Source: Phycisphaeraceae bacterium (GTDB lineage Bacteria; Planctomycetota; Phycisphaerae; Phycisphaerales; UBA1924). Taken from it: a stretch of DNA of 64,000 nucleotides. Shown here one piece after another: positions 17,550 to 26,436 of this stretch; positions within the stretch are counted from its first letter, which is position 1; the number at the start of each line of letters is the position of its first letter. The notes under the pieces were generated by a model. That model had not been told where the DNA came from and made no database searches. It saw nothing but the letters and a program-made list of their open reading frames with translations. The stretch lies in assembly GCA_019636615.1 (NCBI GenBank), contig JAHBXF010000002.1, positions 932,001 through 996,000 of the forward strand, given 5' to 3'. The translations under genes and the position numbers were made by a program.

Positions 17550-19583
17550 ATGGCCATCAAGAACCTCACGGAAGAACAGATACGCACGTGGTCCCCACAG
17601 GAGAAAGACCGCTGGTGGCTCGAGAACGTCTTCCGCGGGAATATGCCCCAGTTGACGCTGCGCGCCGCCCTCACCGGCTTCGTGCTCGGCGGGCTCCTGA
17701 GCGCCACCAACCTCTACGTGGGCGCGAAAACCGGCTGGACACTGGGCGTGGGCCTCACCAGCGTCATCCTCGCCTTCGCCATGTTCAAGGTGCTCTCGAG
17801 CCTTGGCGCCAAGGACATGACCATCCTTGAAAACAACTGCATGCAGTCGATCGCCACCGCGGCCGGCTACATGACAGGCCCGCTCATCTCCGGCATCGCC
17901 GCCTACATGTGGGTCGAGAACAAGCCCATGCCCTGGTGGCAACTCTTCTGGTTCAACGTGGTCCTCTCCATCCTCGGCGTGCTCGTGGCCTTCCCCATGA
18001 AGCGTCGCTTCATCAACAACGAGCAGCAGCCATTCCCCGAGGGCCGCGCGTGCGGCGTGGTGCTCGACACGCTCTATTCCTCCGAGGCCGCCGTGGGCCT
18101 CTTCAAGGCCAAGGCCCTGGGCCTGGCCGCGGGCCTCGCCGGCACGATCAGTTTCATCTCCGGCGAGAGTTACATGAAACTCATCCAGCACAAGTGGTTC
18201 TCGGTGCCGCTTGAACAAGTCTGGCACCTGCCCCACAACCTGGACTCGTGGTATTACTGGATGGTCGAAAAAGGCTGGGTGCCCATCCCGCGACTGGCGG
18301 GCGTCGACATCCGCCAACTGGCCCTCTCGCCCACGCTCGACCTGGCGATGATCGGCGCGGGCGGCCTGATGGGCATCCGCGCCGCCAGCAGCATGCTCAT
18401 CGGCATGGCCCTCAACTTCATGGTCATCGTGCCCATCATGATCAGCATCGGCGAGATCAAGCCCGTGACCGACCTGGCCACGGGGGTGATCAAAACCACG
18501 GCGACCGGCGAGCAGGTCTTCGGGCGAGCCCACATCCTCAACACCTGGTCGCTCTGGTGGGGCATCGTGATGATGGTCGTGGCCTCCATGGTGGCCCTCT
18601 TCGCCAAACCCCAGGTGTTCGTCAACGCCGCGAAGATGCTCTTCGCCAAGAAGTCTGAAAAAACAGAGGATGTTCTGGGGCACATCGAACTTCCCCTCTG
18701 GATCTCGTTCGTGGGCATCCCCATCATCGGCGCTGTCGGCGTGTGGATGGCACACGACTGGTTCGGCGTCTCCTGGACGTTCGGCGCCCTGGCGATCCCT
18801 CTCATCATCATCCTTACCCTCATCGCCGCAAGCAGCACCGCGATGACGGGAATCACACCCACCGGCTCGCTCTCCAAAATTCCTCAGTTCATCTTCGGCG
18901 CGGCCGATCCCAAGCACGCACCGACCAACCTCATGACCGGCGTGATGTGCGTTGAAGTCGCCAGCAACGCCTCCAACCTGCTCATGGACATCAAGCCCGG
19001 CTACATGCTGGGCGCCAAGCCCCGCCAGCAGGCCATCGGCCACTGCATCGGCATCGTCGCCGGGTCGCTCGCCTCCACTCCCCTCTTCTACGCCCTCTTC
19101 CTCTCGGGGTGGAGCCCGGAATCCGGCAAAACCGTGCAGGAAGTCATGGCGCCCGACGGCGGGCAGTTCAGTTTCCCCTCCGCCGTGCAGTGGAAGGGCG
19201 TTTCAGATCTGGTCACGTCGATCTTCGGCGGGGCTACCGAGGCCAAACTCCTCACCCACTCCATCATCGTCTCGATGATCGTCGCCGCCATCGTCAGTTT
19301 CGGTTTCGAGGTTGCCCGCATCTTCACACGCAACAAGTTCCCCCTCTCGCCGCTGGCCATCGGCCTTGGCGTGGTCATCCCGCCCGATTCCTCCCTCGCC
19401 ATGTTCGCCGGCGCGCTCTTCTTCTGGTGGATGACCCGCCGTTACGGCAACCGCCCGGAATCTACCGGTAACAGCATCTGGGTGCAAACCCACGAACCGA
19501 TCTGCGCCGGGCTCATCGCCGGCGCGGCCCTCATCGGCATCGGCGATGTCCTCGTCAAGGTCTTTGTTCTCTCACCCTCCTGA
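17550..19583 (+). CDS. OPT-family oligopeptide transporter
   Basis: 677-residue polytopic membrane protein of the OPT family (proton-coupled peptide or metal-chelate uptake). About 15 hydrophobic segments are seen. Family motifs include the N-terminal QLTLRAALTGFVLGGLLSA with NLYVGAKTGWT, FPEGRACGVVLD in the loop, and GVVIPPDSSLAMFAGALFFW near the C-terminus. The N-terminal 35 residues are charged and cytosolic. It sits alone between ygfZ (divergent) and tatA (same strand, 107 bp downstream). The substrate cannot be assigned from sequence. Confidence 0.92.
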   Translation: MAIKNLTEEQIRTWSPQEKDRWWLENVFRGNMPQLTLRAALTGFVLGGLLSATNLYVGAKTGWTLGVGLTSVILAFAMFKVLSSLGAKDMTILENNCMQSIATAAGYMTGPLISGIAAYMWVENKPMPWWQLFWFNVVLSILGVLVAFPMKRRFINNEQQPFPEGRACGVVLDTLYSSEAAVGLFKAKALGLAAGLAGTISFISGESYMKLIQHKWFSVPLEQVWHLPHNLDSWYYWMVEKGWVPIPRLAGVDIRQLALSPTLDLAMIGAGGLMGIRAASSMLIGMALNFMVIVPIMISIGEIKPVTDLATGVIKTTATGEQVFGRAHILNTWSLWWGIVMMVVASMVALFAKPQVFVNAAKMLFAKKSEKTEDVLGHIELPLWISFVGIPIIGAVGVWMAHDWFGVSWTFGALAIPLIIILTLIAASSTAMTGITPTGSLSKIPQFIFGAADPKHAPTNLMTGVMCVEVASNASNLLMDIKPGYMLGAKPRQQAIGHCIGIVAGSLASTPLFYALFLSGWSPESGKTVQEVMAPDGGQFSFPSAVQWKGVSDLVTSIFGGATEAKLLTHSIIVSMIVAAIVSFGFEVARIFTRNKFPLSPLAIGLGVVIPPDSSLAMFAGALFFWWMTRRYGNRPESTGNSIWVQTHEPICAGLIAGAALIGIGDVLVKVFVLSPS

Positions 19584-19690
19584 GCCCCCAAACCCCCTCG
19601 CAGGCCCTTCCCCGCGTTTGTACGCAATCCGGCCACCCCCCCTACCATCTTTGAGCGAGCGGGAGCAACCCCGCCGATGAGGCACCACGC

Positions 19691-20017
19691 ATGATGATTC
19701 CCGCCACGACAACTCTGGCCTTTGGTTTCGGCAGTTTCTCAACCTGGGACATGGTGATCATCCTTGTCCTGGGCCTCTTGCTCTTCGGCAAGCGGCTCCC
19801 CGAGGTCGGCAAGAGCCTTGGCAAGGGCATCGTCGAGTTCAAAAAGGGCCTCAAAGGCATCGAAGAAGACGTCGAGGCACAGTCCTCAGCGCCCCGCCGC
19901 CGGAGCGATGAACTGCCCCCGAGCAACCCGCACGAAACGCCACTGGCCGACCGGCGCGTGAGCCGCGCCGACACGCTCGAAGATGCCCACGCGGACGCTC
20001 CCCGCAAAGAAGCCTGA
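19691..20017 (+). CDS. tatA: Sec-independent translocase subunit TatA
   Basis: TatA/E-type pore component of twin-arginine protein export. The 108-residue protein has the expected short membrane helix (FGSFSTWDMVIILVLGLLLFG), the FGKRLPEVGKSLGKGI hinge and amphipathic helix, and a polar acidic tail. The 10 extra residues before the usual TatA start are tolerable; a downstream ATG in GFGSFSTWDM is also possible. tatB and tatC are not adjacent, so this is a stand-alone copy. It ends upstream of the beta-helix gene. Confidence 0.93.
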   Translation: MMIPATTTLAFGFGSFSTWDMVIILVLGLLLFGKRLPEVGKSLGKGIVEFKKGLKGIEEDVEAQSSAPRRRSDELPPSNPHETPLADRRVSRADTLEDAHADAPRKEA

Positions 20018-20096
20018 ACGGTTTTTCAGACACACCCGACTTCCGCTCTCGCCCCCTGCCACACCGCCGGGGCGAAATGCGCGTACGCTGCGCCCG

Positions 20097-22406
20097 ATGT
20101 TCCACACTTTGTTGACTGTCGCGGCGTCGCTCTCTCTCGCTGTCGCCCCGGGCCAAGACGATGACCTGCCCGTCATCGTGGTCGACCGCGACAACGTCGC
20201 GATCTCGACCTCCTGCGTCATCTCGATCCCGGACGGGGCCGTCATCGCAGACACCGACGGCAACGGCGTCATCCACATCGCCGCGCCCGATATCACAGTC
20301 CGCTTCGCCCCGGGCAGCGTGCTGCGGGGCAACCCGGCCGGGCGCGAGGCCGACGCCTTCGAGGGCATCGGCATCCGCGTTGATGAGTTCAGCAACGTCA
20401 CACTGAGCCATATCAGCGTGCGGGGCTACAAAGTCGGCGTGCTCGCACGCAAGGCCGACGGCTTGACCGTCGAAGACGCCGACCTCTCCGACAACTTCCG
20501 CCAGCGTCTCAAGTCATCCCCTCAGGCCGAAGACGTCGGCGACTGGCTCTGGCCGCACACCAACGACGGGCAGGAATGGCGAGCACGCTACGGCGCGGCG
20601 CTCTGCATCGAAACCTCTTCAAACCCCACCGTCCGCCGCGTGCTGGTGCGGCGCGGCCAGAACGGCATCATGCTCGACAGGGTCACCGGCGCACGCGTCT
20701 ACGACAACGACTGCTCCTTCCTCTCCGGCTGGGGGCTGGCCATGTGGCGCACCAGCGAGAGCACGATCAGCAACAACGCCTTCGACTTCTGCATCCGCGG
20801 CCATGTCGAGGGCGTCTACAACCGCGGGCAAGATTCCGCGGGCATCCTCATGTTCGAGCAGTGCAACAGCAACGTGCTCGTGACCAACTCGGCCACGCAC
20901 GGCGGCGACGGGTTCTTCGGTTTCGCAGGCAAAGAGGCCATCGGCGATGCGCCCCCGCCCGCGGGTGTCACACTGCCGCCCGACGCGGGCTGCAACGACA
21001 ACCTGCTCCTGAACAACGACTTTTCCTACGCCGCGGCGCACGGCATCGAACTCACCTTCAGCGCTCGCAACCAGTTCATCGCCAACCGCCTCGTTGAGAA
21101 CGCCATCTGCGGCGTCTGGGGCGGATACTCCAACGACACCCTCATCGCGCGCAACACGTTCGAGGGCAACGGCGGCATGGCCTACGGCCTCGAGCGGGGC
21201 GGCGTGAACATCGAACACGGCTCGGGCAACTGGATCATCCAGAACACCTTCACCAACAACCGCTGCGCCATCCACCTGTGGTGGGACAACGACGCCGCCC
21301 TCCTCGCCAAACCCGGCATTCTCTCTCGATACCGAGGGGTCACCGGCAACATCATCCGCGACAACGAATTCACCGTCAACGACCTCCACCCTTTCGCCGA
21401 CGCCCGCCAGCGGGGCCAACCCCTGGTCATAGTCCAACTCCGCGATGCCGGCCGCAGCGGGCGAGTGACGGGCAATGTCTACGCACACAACACGCTCGCC
21501 GCGCCCGAAGGGCTGGCGGCCGAGTTCCTGCTCGACGAAGGAATCTCGCTTCTTGACGCCGCGCCGAGCGATGCGTCCGCGCCGCACGAGCGCAGCGCAT
21601 CGGCCCTCGGGGCGACCAATCCCCTCGGTGCCCGCGCCCACCTTGCCGGGCGTGCGAACATCATCATGGACGACTGGGGCCCGTGGGACCATGCCTCACC
21701 CATGGCACGCCTGGCCGAGCGCAGCGGCACACGCCACATCTATGAGGTTTTCGGCGTCGGCGAAGACCTGCGCACCGAACTCACAGGCACGGTTCGGCTG
21801 ACCACAGAAAAAGGCGTGGGCACCCCCCCCCGCACGCGGGTCATCCTTGAATCCCCCGAAGGTTCCGACGTTCACCCGTACGCCCTCACCCTCAGCGCGG
21901 GAGACTGGCAACGCGAGTGGTCCGGCACGCTCATCCGCGCCTCGTGGGAGGTCATCGCCTTCCCGTGGGCTGTCGATCCCCGAGAGAACCTCGAACAGTG
22001 GCGCAAAGACCGCCTCCGCGTGCCGCACGCCGCGATCTCGATGGATGAACTCAAACTCGACTTCCGCAACCGCGGGCCACGCGATATGCCCCAGTTTGCC
22101 CAGGTGCGTGCCGTGGCGCCGGGCGCAGACCGCTTCGGCATCTCGGCCGTGGCCACCATCAACCTGCCCAAGGGCGTCTGGCGTTTCACCACGCTCAGCG
22201 ACGACGGCGTGAGCGTGCGTGTCAAGCACCGCACCGGCGATACCGTCACCACCACCACCGTCATCGAAAACTGGACATGGCACGCCCCCACCCGTGACGT
22301 GGGCCTCTACAACCACACCCAGGACGGCCCCGTGACCATCGAGGTCGAGTACTTTGAGATCGACGGCTACGCCGTTCTGAAACTCGACATCGAACCCGAG
22401 TGGTGA
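20097..22406 (+). CDS. Secreted right-handed beta-helix protein with PA14-like C-terminus
   Basis: 769-residue exported protein with a short signal peptide (MFHTLLTVAASLSLAVAPG). Residues about 60-470 show repeating short strands with Asn ladders (for example SNNAFDFCIRG, LNNDFSYAAAHGIEL, ARNTFEGNGG, IQNTFTNNRCAIHL), typical of right-handed parallel beta-helix, NosD-like or pectate-lyase-like folds. The last 110 residues contain WRFTTLSDDGVSVRV followed by VIENWTWHAP, the pattern of a PA14 domain that often binds carbohydrate. A role in polysaccharide binding or degradation outside the cell is likely but the catalytic residues are not identifiable. The ATG at 20097 precedes the only good signal peptide. 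Confidence 0.82.
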   Translation: MFHTLLTVAASLSLAVAPGQDDDLPVIVVDRDNVAISTSCVISIPDGAVIADTDGNGVIHIAAPDITVRFAPGSVLRGNPAGREADAFEGIGIRVDEFSNVTLSHISVRGYKVGVLARKADGLTVEDADLSDNFRQRLKSSPQAEDVGDWLWPHTNDGQEWRARYGAALCIETSSNPTVRRVLVRRGQNGIMLDRVTGARVYDNDCSFLSGWGLAMWRTSESTISNNAFDFCIRGHVEGVYNRGQDSAGILMFEQCNSNVLVTNSATHGGDGFFGFAGKEAIGDAPPPAGVTLPPDAGCNDNLLLNNDFSYAAAHGIELTFSARNQFIANRLVENAICGVWGGYSNDTLIARNTFEGNGGMAYGLERGGVNIEHGSGNWIIQNTFTNNRCAIHLWWDNDAALLAKPGILSRYRGVTGNIIRDNEFTVNDLHPFADARQRGQPLVIVQLRDAGRSGRVTGNVYAHNTLAAPEGLAAEFLLDEGISLLDAAPSDASAPHERSASALGATNPLGARAHLAGRANIIMDDWGPWDHASPMARLAERSGTRHIYEVFGVGEDLRTELTGTVRLTTEKGVGTPPRTRVILESPEGSDVHPYALTLSAGDWQREWSGTLIRASWEVIAFPWAVDPRENLEQWRKDRLRVPHAAISMDELKLDFRNRGPRDMPQFAQVRAVAPGADRFGISAVATINLPKGVWRFTTLSDDGVSVRVKHRTGDTVTTTTVIENWTWHAPTRDVGLYNHTQDGPVTIEVEYFEIDGYAVLKLDIEPEW

Positions 22407-22478
22407 TGCCCCCGCCCAGCACTGCCCGGCATCAGGATTTCTAGATCGTCTTATCTACATCTTGCCTACCCTTGCGGC

Positions 22479-23951
22479 ATGCGGCAATGCCAACACCCGG
22501 TCGTGATTCAAGGAGGCATGGGTGTGGGCGTCTCAGATTGGAGGCTGGCCCGCGCCGTGAGCCAACTCGGTCAGTTGGGGGTTGTCTCCGGCACGGCCCT
22601 CGATGTCATTCTGCCGCGACGCCTCGAAATGGGCGACCCCGGCGGCCATGTGCGGCGTGCCCTCGCGCACTTCCCGATTCCTGATGTCGCGCAGCGCATC
22701 CTCTCCCGATATTTCTCGCCAAACCCAAAGCCCTCGGGCCGGCCCTTCAAGTCAAAGCCCATGCCCTCCGAGGCTCCCTCCCGGGCAGCCCTCGAACTCC
22801 TGGTCGCCAGCAACTTTGTCGAGGTCTTTCTCGCCCGCGAAGGCCACGACGGCCCCGTGGGCATCAACTACCTCGAGAAACTCCAGCCCCCCACCCTGCC
22901 CTCAATCTACGGCGCGATGCTCGCGGGCGTCTCGGTTGTCTTGATGGGCGCTGGGATTCCGCACGCCATCCCGGGCATTCTCGATCGCTTCTCGCAGGGT
23001 CTACCCGCTGAACTCTCGCTTGATGTTCAAGGCACCCAGTCTGCCGCGCACCCCCCGCTGCGGTTCGACCCCCGCGAGTTCTGGAGCGACGCCCCCGCCA
23101 CACTGCCGCGCCCGGCCTTTTACGCCATCGTCTCCTCCGCCACCCTGGCACAGATGCTCGTCAAGCGTTCCACGGGCGCGGTCAACGGCTTTGTCATCGA
23201 AAACTACACCGCCGGCGGTCACAACGCCCCGCCGCGCGGCATGATGCAACTCAGCCGCGAGGGTGAACCCATCTACGGCCAGCGCGATCACGCCGACCTC
23301 GACGCAATCCGCGCCTTGGGTTTGCCCTTCTGGCTCGCGGGCTCGTTCGGCAGCCCCGAGGGCCTGGCCGACGCGCTCGCCCGCGGCGCGGCGGGCGTGC
23401 AGGTCGGCACGGCCTTCGCCTTCTGCCGCGAGTCTGGCCTGGACGACATGCTCAAATACAAAGTGCTGAACATGGCGATCTCAGGCAGCCTGAAAGTTCA
23501 TACAGACCCGCTGGCCTCGCCAACCGGCTTCCCGTTCAAGGTGCTCGTGGTGCCCGGCACAAGAGCCGCGCCGGACGCCCGCCCGGGGCGAATCTGTGAC
23601 CTTGGCTATCTGCGGCACGCCTACGAGAAAGAGGACGGCACATTGGGCTGGCGCTGCCCCGCCGAGCCGGTTGAAGATTACATCCGCAAAGGCGGCAACC
23701 CGCAAGACACACAAGGCCGGATGTGCATCTGCAACGGCCTGGTCGCCAGCATCGGCCTGGGGCAGACACGCCCCGACGGCTCAACCGAACTTCCCCTGCT
23801 CACCGCGGGCGACGAAGTCACCAGCATCCACCGCTTCCTGCCCGCCGGGCAGCAGTCATACGCCGCGGCCGATGTCGTGCGCACACTCCTGGCCGGCATC
23901 GGTCAAGGCGCGCCCCACACGCCCGCCCCGGCAGCAGCCGCGGGGCATTGA
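22479..23951 (+). CDS. Nitronate monooxygenase-family FMN enzyme
   Basis: 490-residue member of the nitronate monooxygenase (2-nitropropane dioxygenase) family, FMN-dependent TIM-barrel enzymes that oxidise nitronates. Seen are the N-terminal VIQGGMGVGVSDWRLARAVS, the central MLAGVSVVLMGAGIP, FVIENYTAGGHNAPPRG (active-site region with GGH), and the FMN-phosphate loop GAAGVQVGTAFAFCRESGL. It is longer than the typical 320-380 residues, with an insert near residues 50-100 and a C-terminal extension. The start is an ATG just downstream of a TATCTA-like promoter region. Its physiological substrate is unclear. It is the last intact core gene before the accessory region. Confidence 0.85.
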   Translation: MRQCQHPVVIQGGMGVGVSDWRLARAVSQLGQLGVVSGTALDVILPRRLEMGDPGGHVRRALAHFPIPDVAQRILSRYFSPNPKPSGRPFKSKPMPSEAPSRAALELLVASNFVEVFLAREGHDGPVGINYLEKLQPPTLPSIYGAMLAGVSVVLMGAGIPHAIPGILDRFSQGLPAELSLDVQGTQSAAHPPLRFDPREFWSDAPATLPRPAFYAIVSSATLAQMLVKRSTGAVNGFVIENYTAGGHNAPPRGMMQLSREGEPIYGQRDHADLDAIRALGLPFWLAGSFGSPEGLADALARGAAGVQVGTAFAFCRESGLDDMLKYKVLNMAISGSLKVHTDPLASPTGFPFKVLVVPGTRAAPDARPGRICDLGYLRHAYEKEDGTLGWRCPAEPVEDYIRKGGNPQDTQGRMCICNGLVASIGLGQTRPDGSTELPLLTAGDEVTSIHRFLPAGQQSYAAADVVRTLLAGIGQGAPHTPAPAAAAGH

Positions 23952-23985
23952 GCGCGGCAACGATTACCATGAAGCGGACGAAGGT

Positions 23986-24243
23986 ATGTGGCTGCTTGAG
24001 GCGGGTGGTGAGCGCGAACTTGATCTGCTCCTCGGCGAGACCGAAGCCAAAGCCATGGCATTCGTTGTCACCACTACCATCGGGCTCAAGAACGCATCCG
24101 CCAGCCTGGACTACATCCAGCTCCACGATGGCGATGCCAAGACGCTCGGGGCATCGCTCGACCGCATCCAGAAGACCGCCTGCCTCATCCTGACGGCTCT
24201 TCTCAACGGGGAGGCTCTCGCCGAGGTCCAAGAAGCAGCCTGA
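23986..24243 (+). pseudogene. C-terminal fragment of an ArdC-like antirestriction/zincin protein
   Basis: An 85-residue open frame resembling the extreme C-terminus of ArdC-like (antirestriction) proteins: ETEAKAMAFVVTTTIGL followed by DYIQLHDGDAKTLGASLDRI and a terminal hydrophobic helix. The metal-binding HExxH and ssDNA-binding domains expected upstream are absent because nitronate monooxygenase lies immediately before it. I read it as a decayed leftover from a mobile element rather than a complete gene. The family assignment is from pattern memory and is tentative. Confidence 0.45.
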
Positions 24244-24384
24244 CGGCTTCCATGACAGCCAGTTCCTTCACCGGGCCCAGAGGCGTTGCCGGGCTCGGTT
24301 CGTGCTCGGGAAACGAGCAATCTGGGGAGGTGTAGAGGCTCCCGCATGCCGTTATCGGGCCTTTTGGGCCCTATTTGGCCCTCA

Positions 24385-24423
24385 CGCCCACATTCCCACT
24401 TGACCGCAGTGGGAATGTGGGCG
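24385..24423. promoter_or_regulatory. Palindromic operator upstream of the toxin-antitoxin genes
   Basis: A perfect 16-bp inverted repeat, arms 24385-24400 and 24408-24423 (CGCCCACATTCCCACT and its reverse complement), separated by 7 bp. It lies 13 bp before the antitoxin ATG. This is the expected position of a self-repression operator bound by the AbrB-like antitoxin or toxin-antitoxin complex. A transcriptional hairpin is less likely because no T-tract follows. Confidence 0.75.
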
Positions 24424-24435
24424 ATACTACTGGGT

Positions 24436-24720
24436 ATGCAGAGGCTCGCGACCACTACCAAGGACATCGACGCCAAGGGCCGGATCACTCTTGGGGCGTC
24501 GTTCGCAAATCGAACCGTCATCGTCGAGGAGAGGGGTGACGAGATCGTGCTGAAGCTCGCTCGACTCATCCCCGAACGCGAGGCGTGGCTCTACGAGAAC
24601 GAAACGGCTTTGACTTCGCTCCGCAAAGGACTCAAGCAGGCCAAGGCCAAGAAGTTCGCCAAGAAGGCACCGGACCTCAAAGCCGCTGCCGAGTTTGCGG
24701 CATCACTCCAGGATGACTGA
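24436..24720 (+). CDS. AbrB/SpoVT-like antitoxin of a type II TA pair
   Basis: 94-residue protein with an N-terminal swapped-hairpin (AbrB/MazE) type pattern: KDIDAKGRITLGASF, then VIVEERGDEIVLKLARLIPE. The C-terminal half is Lys/Ala-rich and probably flexible, as expected for the toxin-neutralising part. The stop overlaps the toxin start by one base (TGATG), the typical arrangement of toxin-antitoxin operons. The ATG at 24436 is preferred; an in-frame ATG at 24415 lies inside the palindrome. Regulation is probably by binding the upstream palindrome. Confidence 0.72.
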   Translation: MQRLATTTKDIDAKGRITLGASFANRTVIVEERGDEIVLKLARLIPEREAWLYENETALTSLRKGLKQAKAKKFAKKAPDLKAAAEFAASLQDD

Positions 24721-25070
24721 TGCCATTCTCTCCCCAGTGGACCGAAGAGGCCGCGAGCACATTCACCAAGCTTCAAAGCGATGCCGCTGCTTCGCAGAAA
24801 AATCGCCAAAAGATCAAGAAGGCCAAGGCATCGAAAGCTGAAGGGCTCTTCAAGCAGGCCGAGAAGTGCGTGCGATTACTCCTCGACAACCCGAAGCATC
24901 CGGGGCTCAAGACACACGAGTACGACTCGATCCCTCACCCCTACGACAAGAACGGCAAGGTATTCGAGGCGTATGTCCAGAACCGAACACCGGGTGCATA
25001 CCGGTTATTCTGGTGCTACGGGCCTGGAAAAGGCGAGATCACAATCATCGCCATCACACCACATCCGTAA
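24720..25070 (+). CDS. RelE/ParE-superfamily toxin
   Basis: 116-residue basic protein that follows the antitoxin with a one-base overlap. The last third has the RelE/ParE-like strand order: HEYDSIPHPYDKNGKVFEAYVQ, GAYRLFWCYGPGKGEITIIAITPHP, that is, the final strand pair ending in a hydrophobic 'ITIIAI' segment. Members are ribosome-dependent mRNA interferases or gyrase inhibitors. The specific target is unknown. The N-terminal half is rich in Lys and has a helical coil (FTKLQSDAAASQKNRQKIKK). The gene appears intact. Confidence 0.65.
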   Translation: MPFSPQWTEEAASTFTKLQSDAAASQKNRQKIKKAKASKAEGLFKQAEKCVRLLLDNPKHPGLKTHEYDSIPHPYDKNGKVFEAYVQNRTPGAYRLFWCYGPGKGEITIIAITPHP

Positions 25071-25211
25071 TGCACTGCCCAAAGATTTGTCGCTGGCCTA
25101 CTGGCTCGCAGTACCCCCGTACTCAGCACCGCCTGGCCTGCCCCCCGACACCTGATCCACCAACTATGAGAGTCCCGAGGGCCGCCGGTCGCGGCCAGGA
25201 GACTCTCGAAG

Positions 25212-25523
25212 ATGAAGCGGACAAGACACTCGGCGGAACAGATCGTGAAGAAGCTGCGGGAGGCGGACGCGATGCTCGCGGCGGGCAAGAGCGTGGCGCA
25301 GGTGGTGCAGGCTCTGGGGGTCAGCGAGCAGACCTACGCCCGATGGCGGAACCAGTACGGAGGGATGCAGGCCGATGAGGCGCGGCGGCTGAAGGATCTG
25401 GAACTCGAGAACGCGCGGCTCAAGCGGCTGGTGGCCGAGCAGGCGATCGACATCTCGATCCTCAAGGAGGCCAACGACTACCTGGGAAAGCCGCGAGCCC
25501 CTCGCGGAGGAGGGGCGTCGTGA
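25212..25523 (+). CDS. IS3-family transposase OrfA
   Basis: 103-residue OrfA, the helix-turn-helix subunit that in intact elements is fused to OrfB by frameshifting. Visible: KRTRHSAEQIVKKLREADAM, then VVQALGVSEQTYARWRNQYG (helix-turn-helix), and a leucine-zipper-like ELENARLKRLVAEQAIDISILKEA stretch. The overlap with the OrfB start (GTG at 25520) is the normal IS3 arrangement. Since OrfB is truncated, the protein is probably non-functional for transposition. Confidence 0.88.
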   Translation: MKRTRHSAEQIVKKLREADAMLAAGKSVAQVVQALGVSEQTYARWRNQYGGMQADEARRLKDLELENARLKRLVAEQAIDISILKEANDYLGKPRAPRGGGAS

Positions 25524-25582
25524 CGCACGTACAGAATCAACTGCATCGGTCGCAGCGGCGCGTGTGCCGCGTGCTCGGCCAA
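25520..25582 (+). pseudogene. 5' stub of IS3 transposase OrfB
   Basis: The GTG at 25520 begins the usual IS3 OrfB N-terminus (about 20 residues with HRSQRRVCRVLGQ). The homology stops at about 25,582, where the reverse strand begins to match a DUF499 protein. The DDE catalytic domain is gone. Confidence 0.7.
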
Positions 25583-25700
25583 GCGATCTCGCCCCACGGC
25601 GTCTTGCGCTTCGGCTCACCCTTTTCGCCACGTCCCTCCACCACGTCAAACTCGGTCCCGACGAACACAGCCACCTGCGGGTCATGCTCAGAATTCAGTC
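25579..25700 (-). pseudogene. Fragment of a DUF499 ATP-binding protein
   Basis: Minus-strand fragment of about 35-40 codons: DPQVAVFVGTEFDVVEG, then KRKTPWGEIAW. This matches the conserved block V-A-x-F-V-G-T-x-(L/F)-D ... T-x-W-G-E-(I/L)-A-(Y/W)-Q-L of DUF499 ATPases, large proteins (about 1000 residues) found in defence clusters beside DUF1156 methyltransferases. It breaks on the downstream side precisely at the IS3 stub and on the upstream side at the integrase relic. No other part of the gene is present. This suggests that another defence system once occupied this site. Confidence 0.6.
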
Positions 25701-26152
25701 TCGACGGTGAAGCCCAAGGAACTTGCCGAGGGCGCATTTGTCCTTCGGGGAAAGAGCGGTTCGAAGTTTCCATCAGCCCAGAAGACGAGCGGACAACTGT
25801 TCGGACACGAGTCGAGGTTCAGAGCGCAGACCTCGCCGACCGTCAAAGCGTTGGCGTCAACGAAGTCGTCCTTCGCCCTCTTGTTCTCGCTGGCGTCGCC
25901 ACTGGCGGCCTTCAACGGCCACACCGTCGCCCCGGCGGCCTTGAGGCGGTTCCATTCAGCGACAAGTTCAACGGCTCTTCTGACGGCCTCACGCTCGTCC
26001 TCGCCGAGGTACCAGCACTTGGGCTGAGGCTTGCCGCTGCGCCCAAGCTGGTAGCCGACGTACTTGCGGTACTGGCCTTGGGTTGGGGACCAACTGACGC
26101 TGACGGTCTTGCCTGCTCGTCGTTCCATGACGGGCGGTGTGGTACCCGTCAC
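25688..26152 (-). pseudogene. N-terminal fragment of a planctomycete-type tyrosine integrase
   Basis: A 154-residue frame whose first 70 residues look like the N-terminal arm-binding part of planctomycete phage integrases (QYRKYVGYQLGRSGKPQPKCWYLG, then EDEREAVRRAVELVAEWNRL). The rest drifts into unrelated residues and stops at 25,688. The catalytic R...H-x-x-R...Y domain is absent, so it is broken. It lies about 100 bp from the tRNA fragment and its terminator, a typical attachment-site setting. Family assignment is by pattern recognition. Confidence 0.55.
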
Positions 26153-26253
26153 TCAGCCGGGTCTCAAGCCAGCGGCGGGGCAGAATCCGGTACGGAGGCG
26201 AAAACGGTTGACACGATACCGGATTCGGCTGTTAGGGTCAGTGGCTCAAAAAC

Positions 26254-26282
26254 GAAAAAGCCCCTGCAAAAGCAGAGGCATT
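26254..26282 (-). terminator. Rho-independent terminator downstream of the tRNA remnant
   Basis: Read on the minus strand: GCCTCTGC, TTTT loop, GCAGGGGC, then TTTTT. The 8-bp stem and T-run lie just after the tRNA 3' end, as expected for the native end of a tRNA transcription unit. Confidence 0.8.
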
Positions 26283-26289
26283 TTTCAAG

Positions 26290-26331
<42 letters not shown>

Positions 26332-26436
26332 AGGAACCTTGCCCGGGCCCGAAACTCGTAAACCACGATACGGGCGGGGTTTCCGGATTGCAAGTGATGC
26401 GGCCCTTGGGGCGTTTTGCGGCGGTTTTCGGGGCGG

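Larger units (their letters stand above)
25150..25582 (+). mobile_element. Truncated IS3-family insertion sequence
   Basis: Remnant of an IS3-family element containing a complete OrfA and the first 20 or so codons of OrfB. OrfB then stops matching and joins sequence of a different gene (DUF499) on the opposite strand at about 25,580. A leader hairpin (GAGAGTC/GACTCTC at about 25168 and 25201) lies before OrfA. The left end is approximate because no clear terminal inverted repeat partner remains. The element is therefore incapable of autonomous movement. Confidence 0.7.

Noticed and set aside
17474..19043. Extended N-terminus for the YgfZ-like gene (up to 951 residues)
   Set aside because: The extra part overlaps the well-supported OPT transporter on the other strand and looks like its shadow; the ATG at 17474 starts the conserved domain.
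25070..25210. Possible intact IS with matching terminal repeats
   Set aside because: I could not find a right-hand inverted repeat; OrfB is truncated, so the element is only a remnant.
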